Counted from the stretch's first letter, positions 51,960 to 61,777 are shown. The stretch: DNA of 64,000 bases from Sphingobacteriales bacterium 44-15 (GCA_001899685.1 MKWG01000037.1:307777-371776), one strand, 5' to 3'. The notes: a model not told the origin generated them from the sequence alone. Numbers and translations are program-made.

Positions 51960-52787
51960 TTATTCTTCTGCAATCTGGAATGTAACAGGCTGCTTACGGT
52001 AAGCTTTTACTTTACGTCCATTCTGCTCTGCAGGGGTCCATTTGGGACCTTTCCTGATCGCATTTACACAGATCTCAGCCAGCTTTGTTCCTTTCATGGT
52101 TAGCGCTTCCACGTCACTGATATTTCCTTCTTTATCCACGATAAACTGTACCAGGCAGGTACCCGCTTTACCGGCTTCCTGCAGCTCGTCAATATACCTG
52201 TTGATTTCCCTGGAAATATATTTTGTCCATGCTTTTTCACCACCGGGGAACTGGGCTTCAATTTCCACTTTCTGGAATACCTTATCTTCATCATCCTGCT
52301 TGGGCGCTGCTACCACACCACCCTTATCTTCTACCGGCGGAGCAACTATACCAAGGTCTTTTTGTCCTTCCTGGTTTACAGTGCTGATGGCAACATCCTT
52401 AAGTTCTTCTACTTCCTTCATTTCTTCCTCGGGTTTTACTTCCTCATCTTTCACTACTTTGGGAGGAGTAAATTTCGCCATTTCTATCTTTGGCGGATCT
52501 GGTGGCTTGGGGGGCGGAGGCGGAGGCGGCTCAACAGGTTGTTCCTGCTTCACATCAACCATCTCTACTTCCTTCACCTGTATCTGCTTGGCATTCCTGG
52601 GTCCTTCCAGCTTTGCAGACAAAACTGAAATGATCATGATCAGAAGGGCCAAAGCAGCGGTGATAAGCAATGCCCGCCAAAGCCGTGATGTGTACTTTGA
52701 GCGAAGCTCATAAGCACCATACGTCTTGTTACGACCATCAAAGATGATGTCGAGAAGACTGGCATTTAATATTTTATTTCCTTCCAT
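51960..52787 (-). CDS. tonB: Energy transducer TonB
   Basis: The 275-residue protein has one membrane helix (about 37-58), a proline-rich spacer (PVEPPPPPPPKPPDPP, about 82-97) with Lys/Glu segments, and the C-terminal TonB fold (about 185-275; FIVDKEGNISDVEALTMKG, WTPAEQNGRKVKAYRKQPVTF). It transfers proton-motive energy to outer-membrane receptors such as SusC-like transporters. It is the last gene of the exbB-exbD-exbD-tonB operon. Confidence 0.94.
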   Translation of the reverse strand: MEGNKILNASLLDIIFDGRNKTYGAYELRSKYTSRLWRALLITAALALLIMIISVLSAKLEGPRNAKQIQVKEVEMVDVKQEQPVEPPPPPPPKPPDPPKIEMAKFTPPKVVKDEEVKPEEEMKEVEELKDVAISTVNQEGQKDLGIVAPPVEDKGGVVAAPKQDDEDKVFQKVEIEAQFPGGEKAWTKYISREINRYIDELQEAGKAGTCLVQFIVDKEGNISDVEALTMKGTKLAEICVNAIRKGPKWTPAEQNGRKVKAYRKQPVTFQIAEE

Positions 52788-52847
52788 AATAACTTTTTTG
52801 ATTATGACATAAGATGCGGAACCGGCAATGATTCCACAAATTATTTA

Positions 52848-53375
52848 TTAGATTCCGTTGGCCTTTTCTGTAGCTACCAACAGCTCGTTTTCAACCGGTG
52901 AAATATTTACCATTGCAAATTTCTTCACCTCATTAATAGACATTTCGTCAAGAATAGCTACCACATTCTGATAATTCGACTCGTCATTGGGCTTAATTAC
53001 CACCACAAAGTCTTCAGGTTTGGTATTTTTCTTTTTCTGTATGATCACGTCCCTGATCTTTTTATAATCAGTAGCCTGTATCTTGGTAGGATCATCTCCC
53101 TCATAATAATACAGTCCATCCTTTTTTCCAAGCATGATAGTCAGTGCTCCTGAGGCCTTTACTTTAGTCTGCTCTTCCGGTTTCTCAGTATCTTTCGGCA
53201 TGATCAATTGCATTGCCGTAGGCTGAGCCATGGTTGTGGAGAAGATAAAGAAAGTGATCAACAGAAAGCCAAGATCCACCATTGGGGTCATATCCACCCT
53301 GGTAGAGAGTTTTTTGGCTTTTTTGACGCCCGGGCCTTTATGACCACCACCACCGCCTTCTTCTATCGCTGCCAT
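52848..53375 (-). CDS. exbD: Biopolymer transport protein ExbD (second copy)
   Basis: The 175-residue protein has a single N-terminal membrane helix with the proton-relay aspartate in RVDMTPMVDLGFLLITFFIFST, preceded by a Gly-rich cytosolic tip, and a periplasmic domain. It is part of the Ton motor with ExbB and TonB. This is the shorter of the two ExbD paralogues. Confidence 0.92.
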   Translation of the reverse strand: MAAIEEGGGGGHKGPGVKKAKKLSTRVDMTPMVDLGFLLITFFIFSTTMAQPTAMQLIMPKDTEKPEEQTKVKASGALTIMLGKKDGLYYYEGDDPTKIQATDYKKIRDVIIQKKKNTKPEDFVVVIKPNDESNYQNVVAILDEMSINEVKKFAMVNISPVENELLVATEKANGI

Positions 53376-53431
53376 ATGATTATGTTTTTGATATTAACAA
53401 AATAAAATTTACTGTTAAACTAACTGATAAG

Positions 53432-54091
53432 CTACTTTTTGCCTGCTCCTATCTGGTTTTGCCTTGTATTCCACAATGGCGTCCCTATAGGGGCATCACG
53501 GAATTTTGTTACCAACTGGAATTTGTTGATATCATTACGTTTAAAGGCTTCAAGCACATTCTTGATTACAGGATACTTGGTAGCATCATCCGCTTTGATC
53601 AACCAGGAAACCTTTTTACCGGCATAGGTAGATTTTGCATCTCTGATCCAATAATAAAGCTCACCGCCTGTAGAATCAGGAACCGGGATACCCGGTTGTC
53701 TTACATTTTTCTGCTGCTCAGGTTCCATGGCCAACAGATTTTTTAAGCCTGCGAATGGCACGCCAATACTGGGAGAGTTTGTAAACGACTTAATATTAGC
53801 CGGGGTAAGTCCCAGGTTACGTGTTTCATTCAGGTTTTCGGCGATAGATTTTCTTGCGTTGGGATCATCCATCTGTACGAAAACCCTGCCGTCTTTATCA
53901 ATAGTTATCAAGAATGCATCCATTTCAGGGATCTTATCGGCCGACACGGAGCTGGGGAACTTAACCTCCACAGGCTCATCAGGCTTGAACTTGGTAGCAA
54001 GAATGAAAAAGGTAAGGATCAGAAATGACACATCCACAAAAGCTGTCATATCTACCCACGTACTTTTTTTGGCTACTTTTACTTTTGGCAT
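53432..54091 (-). CDS. exbD: Biopolymer transport protein ExbD (first copy, longer)
   Basis: The 219-residue protein has the membrane segment WVDMTAFVDVSFLILTFFILAT with aspartates in ExbD positions and a longer periplasmic region (about 60-219). Two distinct ExbD paralogues after ExbB are usual in Bacteroidota Ton operons; they probably form the motor together. Confidence 0.9.
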   Translation of the reverse strand: MPKVKVAKKSTWVDMTAFVDVSFLILTFFILATKFKPDEPVEVKFPSSVSADKIPEMDAFLITIDKDGRVFVQMDDPNARKSIAENLNETRNLGLTPANIKSFTNSPSIGVPFAGLKNLLAMEPEQQKNVRQPGIPVPDSTGGELYYWIRDAKSTYAGKKVSWLIKADDATKYPVIKNVLEAFKRNDINKFQLVTKFRDAPIGTPLWNTRQNQIGAGKK

Positions 54092-54159
54092 CTTGTAATT
54101 GTTTTAATTGACTTATTAGATTCAATACTCCCGACTTTCCACAAATGCTGCCTGTATTT

Positions 54160-55026
54160 TTATTTATACAGGGAAGCAAAGCTTTGAGTCAGCGTAAAAC
54201 CTGATTCATCAATGCCGTAAGTGATAGCGTCAATCTTGGTAGTGAAAACGTTGTACATGATAAGGGCAAAAGCAGAAGTTGCAATACCCACTGCCGTATT
54301 ATACAGGGCTTCCGAGATACCTACCGCAAGCTCGGATGCAGCGCCGGCGCCACCGCCTTCGCCCAAAGAGCTGAATGAACGGATCATACCCATAACCGTA
54401 CCCAACAGGGCGATCAGCGTACCTACGGAAGTGATGGTAGACAGGAAAACCAGGTTTTTCTGCAGCATAGGAAGCTCAAGTGCTGTAGCTTCTTCCACTT
54501 CTTTCTGTATAGCCAAAACTTTTTGTTCTGTTGTCAGTTCAGCGTCTGATATCAGCTCTTTATATTTACGAAGACCGGCTTTCATTACATTACCAACAGA
54601 TCCCTGCTGTTTGTCGCACTCAGAAAGTGCAGCGTCCACATTTTTGTTGGCAAGATGATATTGCACTTTTCTTACAAATTCAGAAATAGCGCCTTTACCG
54701 GTTGCTTTTGAAATAGTAAGAAACCTTTCAATAGAAAATACAATTACCATTAAAAACATCCCGATGAGGATCGGCACAATGATACCGCCTTCATACATAC
54801 GATACCACGGACCGAGAGGACCTTTGTGGTCAGGCCAAAAGCCACCATTAGGATCAGGCTTGGTGAAACCCGAATCGCTTCCTAATATAAATCTCCAGAA
54901 CAAATAACCCGCAATAATACAAACAACAGGAGCCAGCCATGATATAATATTGCTGCCCCCTTTAGGTTGAACAGATGTCGACGCCTTCACAGAGGAAGCG
55001 GTTGCGGTTGGTTTAGTTTCAGCCAT
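54160..55026 (-). CDS. exbB: MotA/TolQ/ExbB proton channel protein
   Basis: The 288-residue protein has an N-terminal helix (WLAPVVCIIAGYLFWRFIL), then three MotA/TolQ/ExbB helices: VPILIGMFLMVIVFSIERFL, LVFLSTITSVGTLIALLGTVMGMIRSF and VGIATSAFALIMYNVF. The conserved GEGGGAGAASELAVGISEALYNTAVG loop precedes the last. It forms the proton channel of the Ton motor. It heads the operon and is divergent from the metalloprotease gene. Confidence 0.94.
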   Translation of the reverse strand: MAETKPTATASSVKASTSVQPKGGSNIISWLAPVVCIIAGYLFWRFILGSDSGFTKPDPNGGFWPDHKGPLGPWYRMYEGGIIVPILIGMFLMVIVFSIERFLTISKATGKGAISEFVRKVQYHLANKNVDAALSECDKQQGSVGNVMKAGLRKYKELISDAELTTEQKVLAIQKEVEEATALELPMLQKNLVFLSTITSVGTLIALLGTVMGMIRSFSSLGEGGGAGAASELAVGISEALYNTAVGIATSAFALIMYNVFTTKIDAITYGIDESGFTLTQSFASLYK

Positions 55027-55330
55027 AATTCTTGATTTTTTGAATTAAAAATTTACAAATTTTAAAGTGTGGTTTTGATTTACAATTCTAATAAAAAAAA
55101 AAATTAAATTTTTTAAATAATTGAAGAAAAAATTCGTTGGGAGGGCAATTTAGTAAATTTCTTATACCAAACACACTCCGGGATTTTGTTTTTTTTAATC
55201 TCCCTGCTATCTGAAACCAACTCCCCTTCGCTGCTGGAGCAGTTTCGGCGAAGGAATACCATCCCTGTAAAAAGAAATATGATTTTTATGTTATCGCTAT
55301 TTTCGTTGATCAAAATCAAATATTATTCAC
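55027..55330. other. 304-bp AT-rich divergent region
   Basis: No gene is supported. AT-rich homopolymer runs (55089-55135) suggest promoter DNA. A hairpin CCTTCGC (55225-55231) with GCGAAGG (55248-55254) encloses an inner stem CTGCT/AGCAG. Confidence 0.55.
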
Positions 55331-57880
55331 ATGCTCACCAGGTTTTTATCCTTCTTAATGCTGATCATAATCCTGTCTTCTGCAGCAACGGCTCAAAAGA
55401 AGCAGCCGGCGCAGCCCTCACCACCGGCGCCGGTTGCGCCAAAAGCACCGGCTGCTCCAAAATCAGGTCCCAAACCCTATAATGAAGTAATAACCGGTAA
55501 GTCCAGGACAGATTCAGGACTGTTCCTTGTTCACAGGCTTGAAGACAAATATTATCTCGAAATCCCTGATTCTCTTATGAACAGGGATATCCTGGTAGTC
55601 AACCGCATCGCCAAAGCAGCGGCAGGCATGCGCAATTCCTTTTTTGGTTATGCCGGCGACCTGATCGGAAGCAATGTGATACGCTTCGAAAAGGGACCAA
55701 ACCATAAATTATTTCTTAAAAAAGTATCTTTTGATGAAATATCCAAAGACTCTTCCCAGCCAATGTTCAGGTCAGTCAACAACTCTAATGTATTGCCTAT
55801 AGTTGCTTCATTTGATATACAATCACTTGCAACAGATTCTACGGGCACTGTCATTGACTTTACCAGCTATGTTGACGGAGACAATGATGTCCTGTTTTTT
55901 TCCTCCTCTGCTAAAACAGCTTTCCAGGTAGGATCTTACCAGTCCGATAAGTCTTATATATTAAATGTGAAAAGCTACCCGCTGAATGTGGAGATCAAAA
56001 CCGTAAAAACCTACAGCAAAGGAGGAAGCTCTTCTTCCCTTTCGGGTAGACCGGCTACAGGCAGCAGCAGCGGCCAAAATGTGCTATACACGGTAGAGCT
56101 TAACAGTTCAATGGTATTACTGCCCCGGACGCCGGCCCGGCAGCGGTTTTTTGACCCGAGAATAGGGTATTTTGCCCGGAATTATACAGACTTCGATGCT
56201 AACCCCCAGGGGATTAAAGATGTATCCATTATAGTACGCTGGAAACTTGAGCCCAAAGAAGAAGATATTGAAAAATACCTCCGGGGAGAGCTGGTGGAGC
56301 CTAAAAAGCAGATTGTATATTATATTGACCCGGCCACCCCAAAAAAATGGGTACCCTACCTGATCCGGGGGGTGAACGACTGGCAGGCAGCTTTTGAAAA
56401 AGCGGGATTTAAAAATGCCATCGTGGCCAAAATGGCACCCACAGCACAGGAAGACTCTACCTGGAGCCTTGAAGATGCCCGCTATTCGGCTATAGTATAC
56501 AAGCCCTCCACCATTCCCAATGCCAGCGGACCCAATGTGCACGACCCGCGGTCGGGCGAGATCCTGGAAAGCCATATCAACTGGTACCATAATGTAATGA
56601 CCCTCCTGCGCAACTGGTATTTTATACAGTGTTCCCCCGTGGACCCCCGCGCCAGGAAAATGAAATTTGACGATGAGCTCATGGGGCAGTTGATACGCTT
56701 TGTTTCATCCCATGAAGTAGGGCATACGCTGGGGCTGCGACACAATTTTGGTTCAAGCTCTACCGTGCCTGTTGAAAAGCTACGCGATAAGCAATGGGTG
56801 GAAGCACATGGTCATACTCCTTCTATCATGGATTATGCCCGTTTCAATTATGTTGCCCAGCCGGAAGATCATATTGATGAAGCCGGCTTATTTCCCCGGA
56901 TAGGCGATTACGACAAATGGGCCATTGAGTGGGGATACCGCTGGTATCCTGAAGCTAAAACGCCTGAAGAAGAATTGCCAATACTCAATAAGCTGACCAT
57001 TGAAAAGCTGAAAGACAAAAGGCTTTGGTTCGGAACGGAAAACAATCCCGACGATCCCCGCTCTCAAAATGAAGACCTAGGGGATAATGCCATGCTTGCA
57101 GGTGCTTATGGCATTAAAAACCTGCAAAGAATTGTCCCCCATCTCCTGGAATGGACAAAAGAACCGGACAGGGATTATGAAAATCTCTCTGAGATATATA
57201 ATGAGGTGACTACCCAGTTTGGACGGTATATGAACCACGCAGCCAAAAACATCGGCGGTATCTATGAAACGCCTAAAACAGTGGAGCAGCCAGGCGTAGT
57301 ATATGAATATGTACCGGCGGCCAGGCAAAAAGAAGCCATGGTGTTTCTGAACAGGCAATTGTTCACTACACCCACATGGTTGATTGACAATGAGATACTT
57401 GACCGCATAGGAAATACCGGTATTTCAGTGATAAGCCAGCGGCAAGAAGCCATATTGAACAGGCTTATCAGCACCACTACCATCAGCAAACTGCTAAGCA
57501 TGGAAGCCGAACAAAACAGCAAAGCCTACCATGCAACAGATATGCTTACCGATCTGAAAAAAGGTATATGGAGCGAGCTTGCATCAAAAAAACCTATAGA
57601 TATGTATCGCCGCAACCTGCAGAAGGCATATATTGAAAGAATACGCCTGATCGTAAACCCGCCGAATACCTCCTTTGGCGGGATATTTTTCAGTATAGGC
57701 GCTCCTGCAGCCATGACCGACACCCGGAAAAGTGATATTATCTCTGTATTAAAAGGAAATCTGCGGGAGATAAGGGCAGAGATCAAAGCAGCATACCCGT
57801 CGATCGCCGATAAAATGACCCGGTATCACCTGCAGGACCTGGCCGACAGGATTGACCAGATACTTGATCCCAAAGACTGA
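55331..57880 (+). CDS. Secreted zinc-dependent metalloprotease (DUF5117/DUF5118 type)
   Basis: The 849-residue protein has a signal peptide (about 1-22) followed by a proline-rich linker, a DUF5118/5117-like N-terminal part (LVHRLEDKYYLEIPDSLMNRDILVVNRIAKA; FDPRIGYFAR), and a metzincin motif HEVGHTLGLRHN starting at residue 461, which binds zinc. A long C-terminal helical domain completes it. These large exported proteases are common in Bacteroidota, and their targets are not known. It is divergent from the Ton operon. Confidence 0.9.
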   Translation: MLTRFLSFLMLIIILSSAATAQKKQPAQPSPPAPVAPKAPAAPKSGPKPYNEVITGKSRTDSGLFLVHRLEDKYYLEIPDSLMNRDILVVNRIAKAAAGMRNSFFGYAGDLIGSNVIRFEKGPNHKLFLKKVSFDEISKDSSQPMFRSVNNSNVLPIVASFDIQSLATDSTGTVIDFTSYVDGDNDVLFFSSSAKTAFQVGSYQSDKSYILNVKSYPLNVEIKTVKTYSKGGSSSSLSGRPATGSSSGQNVLYTVELNSSMVLLPRTPARQRFFDPRIGYFARNYTDFDANPQGIKDVSIIVRWKLEPKEEDIEKYLRGELVEPKKQIVYYIDPATPKKWVPYLIRGVNDWQAAFEKAGFKNAIVAKMAPTAQEDSTWSLEDARYSAIVYKPSTIPNASGPNVHDPRSGEILESHINWYHNVMTLLRNWYFIQCSPVDPRARKMKFDDELMGQLIRFVSSHEVGHTLGLRHNFGSSSTVPVEKLRDKQWVEAHGHTPSIMDYARFNYVAQPEDHIDEAGLFPRIGDYDKWAIEWGYRWYPEAKTPEEELPILNKLTIEKLKDKRLWFGTENNPDDPRSQNEDLGDNAMLAGAYGIKNLQRIVPHLLEWTKEPDRDYENLSEIYNEVTTQFGRYMNHAAKNIGGIYETPKTVEQPGVVYEYVPAARQKEAMVFLNRQLFTTPTWLIDNEILDRIGNTGISVISQRQEAILNRLISTTTISKLLSMEAEQNSKAYHATDMLTDLKKGIWSELASKKPIDMYRRNLQKAYIERIRLIVNPPNTSFGGIFFSIGAPAAMTDTRKSDIISVLKGNLREIRAEIKAAYPSIADKMTRYHLQDLADRIDQILDPKD

Positions 57881-57890
57881 TACCCTGGGT

Positions 57891-57950
57891 AATGGTGAAA
57901 CGTGAAACGGCAAACGTCAGGTACTACCTTTCACGTTTGTCGCCACCATT
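57891..57950. repeat. GTGA-type inverted repeat after the metalloprotease gene
   Basis: AATGGTG (57891-57897) pairs with CACCATT (57944-57950), and CGGCAAACGT (57908-57917) pairs with ACGTTTGTCG (57933-57942) with one mismatch. The tract GTGAAACGTGAAACGG lies in the left arm. It sits between convergent genes and may serve as a terminator. Confidence 0.65.
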
Positions 57951-57971
57951 CACTATTCTTTGCTGCACAGG

Positions 57972-58793
57972 TCAGTGCTTATACCGCGGATCATTTTCGA
58001 GGTTCAGCAGCTCGACCTTCCGGAAGTCAATCTCCTGACCTTCACTTTGCAGGGCAACATATCCTGACTTCAGCAGCTTCCCGTCAATCTTGACGGCAGG
58101 ATCATAGTTGTTGACCACACCGCCACCAATCTGGGGTTTGGAATACTGCAATACCGTATCTCCATTGATGATATGCGTGATCAGGGAATCGCCCAGCACA
58201 ATGGCTTCAGCCCTTACCCATTGCTCTCCTTCATAAGTTTTTGAGCTGGATTCTATACAATGTCTTGGGTCAATCACCCCTTTATATATCACATCTGTTC
58301 CGGGTGAGCACATATTACCTGTAGGACGGGGATTGCCGTCTCCCAGCCCCGCCAGCAGTTGCAGCTCTACTGAAATAGGCCAGTCCTGGTCCTTCAGCAT
58401 AGTACGCGGGTCCTGAGAATGGAGCATTACACCGCTGTTTTTCAACGTATATTCCGGCGCATCTTTACGCCATATACCTGTGAAGCGGTATTCCACCACT
58501 ATGTGATAATAAGAAAACGGAGTTTTGAAATATAAATGCCCGAACTGGTTGTTGAAAGTATCATATTGATCATATCTTACTTTGATCAGGCTGTCTTCCA
58601 CCCGGAAGGTATTGCCGTAGTTTTCCCCCACCTCATGGTGATTGATCTTTACGATCCAGTCATTAATATCTTTTCCGTTGAACAGGGAAATCCATTTTTC
58701 TTTTTGTAACTCCTTCTTAGCGGGCGCTTCACCACATGAGCAGAATACAAAAATACCGGCGAGCAGTAAAAATGAAACGATCGTTTTAAACAT
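57972..58793 (-). CDS. DUF1080 lipoprotein (3-keto-disaccharide hydrolase-like)
   Basis: The 273-residue protein has a lipoprotein signal (VFCSC, Cys20) and the DUF1080 beta-jellyroll: EKWISLFNGKDINDWIVKI near 32, FGHLYFKTPFSYYHIVVEYRF, and C-terminal GYVALQSEGQEIDFRKVELLNL. DUF1080 includes 3-keto-glucoside hydrolases and carbohydrate-binding lectin-like proteins. It is envelope-located and probably acts on sugars. It is convergent with the metalloprotease. Confidence 0.88.
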   Translation of the reverse strand: MFKTIVSFLLLAGIFVFCSCGEAPAKKELQKEKWISLFNGKDINDWIVKINHHEVGENYGNTFRVEDSLIKVRYDQYDTFNNQFGHLYFKTPFSYYHIVVEYRFTGIWRKDAPEYTLKNSGVMLHSQDPRTMLKDQDWPISVELQLLAGLGDGNPRPTGNMCSPGTDVIYKGVIDPRHCIESSSKTYEGEQWVRAEAIVLGDSLITHIINGDTVLQYSKPQIGGGVVNNYDPAVKIDGKLLKSGYVALQSEGQEIDFRKVELLNLENDPRYKH

Positions 58794-59389
58794 AACAATA
58801 CTTTGGTTATAGCCGCCAAATGTAAGGATTGAAAGGAAACATGCGGCTATTCTTTTGCCGGGCCGTATACTACCATTCCATTACGCAGCCCGGTATGTTT
58901 TCACCCATCTACCGTAATCCTTCTGCCAGCAGTCCCCGGTTGCACAACTGAAATTCATGAGCAGGCAGCGATGTCATTCTTCTCACCGCTTATTCCAGGG
59001 TGATCTGTTTTTCTTCGCGCACATATTTGCCCGGCACCCTCGCATTGGTGGCATATCTTCTCGGATGAGGCATACCTTCGTTCCATACCCGTATGGAAGC
59101 ATCTCAACCAAACATGTTGAAGGGATATTGCATGATCCGTTCCACATCTTCTTCGCTCATACCATGAAAAACGGCTGGGGCTCCGCCATTCATTATAATA
59201 TCAATCACCATTTTTGCTTCATCTTTCATTTTGTGCTTTCTTCCGTTCATGAGATTGATCTGCCCCAGGCTATAGCAGGAGCTTATTCATCATTATATCA
59301 TAATGAAGTTATAAAGAAGGTGAATGGGCAATAGTGAATTCACGCCTCACTTTTGACGTCTCAACTTACTACTTATCACTTACCACTTA
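58794..59389. other. 596-bp region with a decayed D-aminoacylase and a GTGA tract
   Basis: There is no intact gene. Bases 58847-59260 hold a minus-strand D-aminoacylase remnant and 59319-59394 a repeat tract, both listed separately. Confidence 0.75.
58847..59260 (-). pseudogene. Remnant of N-acyl-D-amino-acid deacylase (D-aminoacylase)
   Basis: On the minus strand, pieces read GGAPAVFHGMSEEDVERIM, then MPHPRRYATNARVPGKYVRE, EKQITLE, RRMTSLPAHEFQLCNRGLLA and, in another frame, NGMVVYGPAKE. This order is that of the C-terminal half of D-aminoacylases. In-frame stops (TGA after FNMFG, TAA after ITLE, TAG after GLR) and a frameshift before the last piece, together with loss of the N-terminal metal-binding half and of the central segment, mark it as a pseudogene. 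Confidence 0.8.
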
Positions 59390-59394
59390 TCACT
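59319..59394. repeat. GTGA-type tract ending in the MBL-fold gene stop codon
   Basis: GGTGAATGGGCAATAGTGAA at the left matches the arm of the 15914 element. To the right CACTTATCACTTACCACTTA words run into the stop codon of the MBL-fold gene (CAG TGA on the minus strand). Confidence 0.65.
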
Positions 59395-60235
59395 GTATTT
59401 CATCCAGCCTGAAAAAATCTTTCGGGCGAATGCCTTTTTCCGTCATGGCAAGCGTGCAGCACTCATACACAGGATCGTGCTCAAAAAATAAAATAAAATC
59501 ATTTTGCAATGCCTCCTGCAAAAACGCTTTCTTCTCCTGCAGTGTGGTCAGCGGGAACATATCATAAGCCATCACGTAAGGGATAGGTATATGCCCTGCC
59601 GAAGGCAGCAGGTCAGCCATATATACAATGGTCTTCTCTTTATAATTATTGATCTGCGGCAGCATCATAGCCCGGGTATGCCCGTTCACAAACCGGATGG
59701 TAATATCATCCATAAAAGCAATATCTTCCTTCACTTCTATCATGCACAACCTGCCGCTGTCCTGTATGGGCTGAATATTTTCTTTAAGGAAAGAGGCTTT
59801 CTCCCGGTCGTTGGGCTTGATGGCCCATTGCCAGTGCTGTTCGTTGCTCCAGAACACGGCATTCCTGAATGCCGGCACCATTTTATTATTCTCAATAACT
59901 ATAGCCCCTCCCACATGATCAAAGTGGAGGTGCGTAAGGAATACATCGGTAATATCATTGCGGTGAAACCCATATTTTGCAAGTGACCTGTCGAGCGTAT
60001 CATCGCCGTGCAGGTAATAATGCCCGAAGAATTTAGCATCCTGCTTATTACCCAATCCGGTATCTATAAGTATCAGCCTGTCGCCGTGCTCAATGAGCAG
60101 GGAACGCATAGCCCAGGAGCACAGGTTATTCTCATCGGCAGGGTTCAGTTTATTCCACATGCTCTTAGGTACCACGCCAAACATAGCACCGCCATCCAAT
60201 TTAAAATAACCTGTATTGACAGAATATAGCTTCAT
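59390..60235 (-). CDS. MBL-fold metallo-hydrolase (quorum-quenching/RNase Z superfamily-like)
   Basis: The 281-residue hydrolase has the metallo-beta-lactamase motif THLHFDHVGG near residue 99 and later metal ligands in NGHTRAMM and an HDPVYECC segment. It has no signal peptide. It resembles the N-acyl homoserine lactonase/cyclase-type group, but substrate assignment is not possible. The stop codon lies in a GTGA-type repeat tract. Confidence 0.87.
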   Translation of the reverse strand: MKLYSVNTGYFKLDGGAMFGVVPKSMWNKLNPADENNLCSWAMRSLLIEHGDRLILIDTGLGNKQDAKFFGHYYLHGDDTLDRSLAKYGFHRNDITDVFLTHLHFDHVGGAIVIENNKMVPAFRNAVFWSNEQHWQWAIKPNDREKASFLKENIQPIQDSGRLCMIEVKEDIAFMDDITIRFVNGHTRAMMLPQINNYKEKTIVYMADLLPSAGHIPIPYVMAYDMFPLTTLQEKKAFLQEALQNDFILFFEHDPVYECCTLAMTEKGIRPKDFFRLDEIQ

Positions 60236-60449
60236 TGCATACTATTTATTGCCGGTTAAAGCTGCTAATTTAAATTTTATTTGGATTGATAAGAGAAGGT
60301 GAAAGAGAGTGTTTTATTTTTATAACCGGCACATACTGCTCATATCTGCCATAAAAATGCTTATTTGTGCAATAGATCTGCTTCAAAACAACATTAGCAT
60401 TGTTGAGATTTAGGTTTATATTTTGCGCTCTATCTTTGATCCCTGTCAA

Positions 60450-61607
60450 ATGACATTACAGTCCCCGGAAAATATCGTAGAAGAAAGTAAAGCAAAGAAG
60501 CTAAAGGAAATTGCCTTGTCCTGCTTAAAGCTGGGCACTATAGGGTTTGGCGGCATTGCAGGTATGGTAGCCACCATAGAAAATGAAATGGTGGTGAGGC
60601 GTAAATGGATAGACCACCAGCATTTCATGGATGTGCTGAGTGCTTCTTATATCATCCCGGGGCCAAATGCCGTTGAAGTGGTGATGCATTGCGGAAAGGA
60701 GCGTGGCGGCCGTCTGGGACTGGTGGTTGCCGGCATGTGTTATATACTGCCTGCCATGCTGATCTGCCTGGTTTTCGGTTATTTTTACCAGCGGTACAGC
60801 TCGCTGCCGGATGTGCAGGATTTTATTTTCGGTATCCGGCCTGCCACCACCGCACTGGTCATCGGCACTGTCTTCCGGCTGTCGGGCAAAACCCTGAAGA
60901 ACAATACAACCCTTATCGTACTCTGCCTTTTGATTTTTGCCGGCTCACTGTATGGCATGAACGAAGTACTGCTGATCATAGCGGCAGGCGCCCTCAATTA
61001 TATTACTTACCGCGCAAAAGATAAATTACCGGTGCTGGCGGGCTTATTTTTTTCTCCGCTGTTGCTGCAAATAAATACCCGCTTTTCCGACAGCAGACTG
61101 TTCCTGATCTTCCTCAAGATCGGCGCGGTACTGTATGGCAGTGGCTATGTGCTGTTTGCATATATGGATGAATCGCTGGTACGGAATAACCACTGGCTGA
61201 CCCGTCAGCAACTGATGGACGCCATTGCCGTAGGGCAGATCACTCCCGGTCCCATACTGTCGAGCGCCACATTTGCCGGGTATCTTATCGGCGGAACAAT
61301 GGGCGGCGTGACCGCTACCGTTGGCATTTTCCTGCCTTCGTTTTTCATTTCCTTTTTTTTGCACCGGTTGCTTTCCTCCGCCAGGAAAAGCCAGGAGCTG
61401 AGGATCTTTTTAGACGGATTAAGCGCCGCTTCCATTTCAATAATAGCTGTGGTAGGGCTTCACCTGTTTACCTCATCGGTACAGCAATGGCAGGGTGCGG
61501 TGATCCTGGCTGTATGTCTTGCGCTGATGCTTTTTGCTAAAAGGCTGAACACGGTTGTGATCATATTGACAGGCAGCATTGGTGGCTTTTTGTTGCTGAG
61601 AATATGA
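60450..61607 (+). CDS. chrA: Chromate transporter, ChrA-like
   Basis: The 385-residue membrane protein (about 10-12 helices) has two homologous halves. The first has GFGGIAGMVATIENEMVVRRKW and PGPNAVEVVMHCG; the second has LYGSGYVLFAYMDESLV and GQITPGPILSSATFAGYL. These are the ChrA motifs of chromate/sulfate transporters. ATG 60450 is taken over an upstream TTG in the same frame. It may expel chromate, but many homologues have no proven function. No regulator lies next to it. Confidence 0.9.
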   Translation: MTLQSPENIVEESKAKKLKEIALSCLKLGTIGFGGIAGMVATIENEMVVRRKWIDHQHFMDVLSASYIIPGPNAVEVVMHCGKERGGRLGLVVAGMCYILPAMLICLVFGYFYQRYSSLPDVQDFIFGIRPATTALVIGTVFRLSGKTLKNNTTLIVLCLLIFAGSLYGMNEVLLIIAAGALNYITYRAKDKLPVLAGLFFSPLLLQINTRFSDSRLFLIFLKIGAVLYGSGYVLFAYMDESLVRNNHWLTRQQLMDAIAVGQITPGPILSSATFAGYLIGGTMGGVTATVGIFLPSFFISFFLHRLLSSARKSQELRIFLDGLSAASISIIAVVGLHLFTSSVQQWQGAVILAVCLALMLFAKRLNTVVIILTGSIGGFLLLRI

Positions 61608-61777
61608 TGGGATATACTCTGGTTTGGCAAAAGCTATAGCGCTACGAAGCAACTGTTGCCGCAGTTTATCCCGCTCCTAAAATGGCTCATTCTTTGTACG
61701 TTTTGCATGAAATATTAGGGATATTGTACTTTGCATCAAGAGCCATCTTAGTATATGTAATGAATAAACCTGTTGTA

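Noticed and set aside
52042-52713. Plus-strand 223-codon frame opposite tonB
   Set aside because: It is a Gly/Ser-rich shadow of the proline-rich TonB linker on the other strand.
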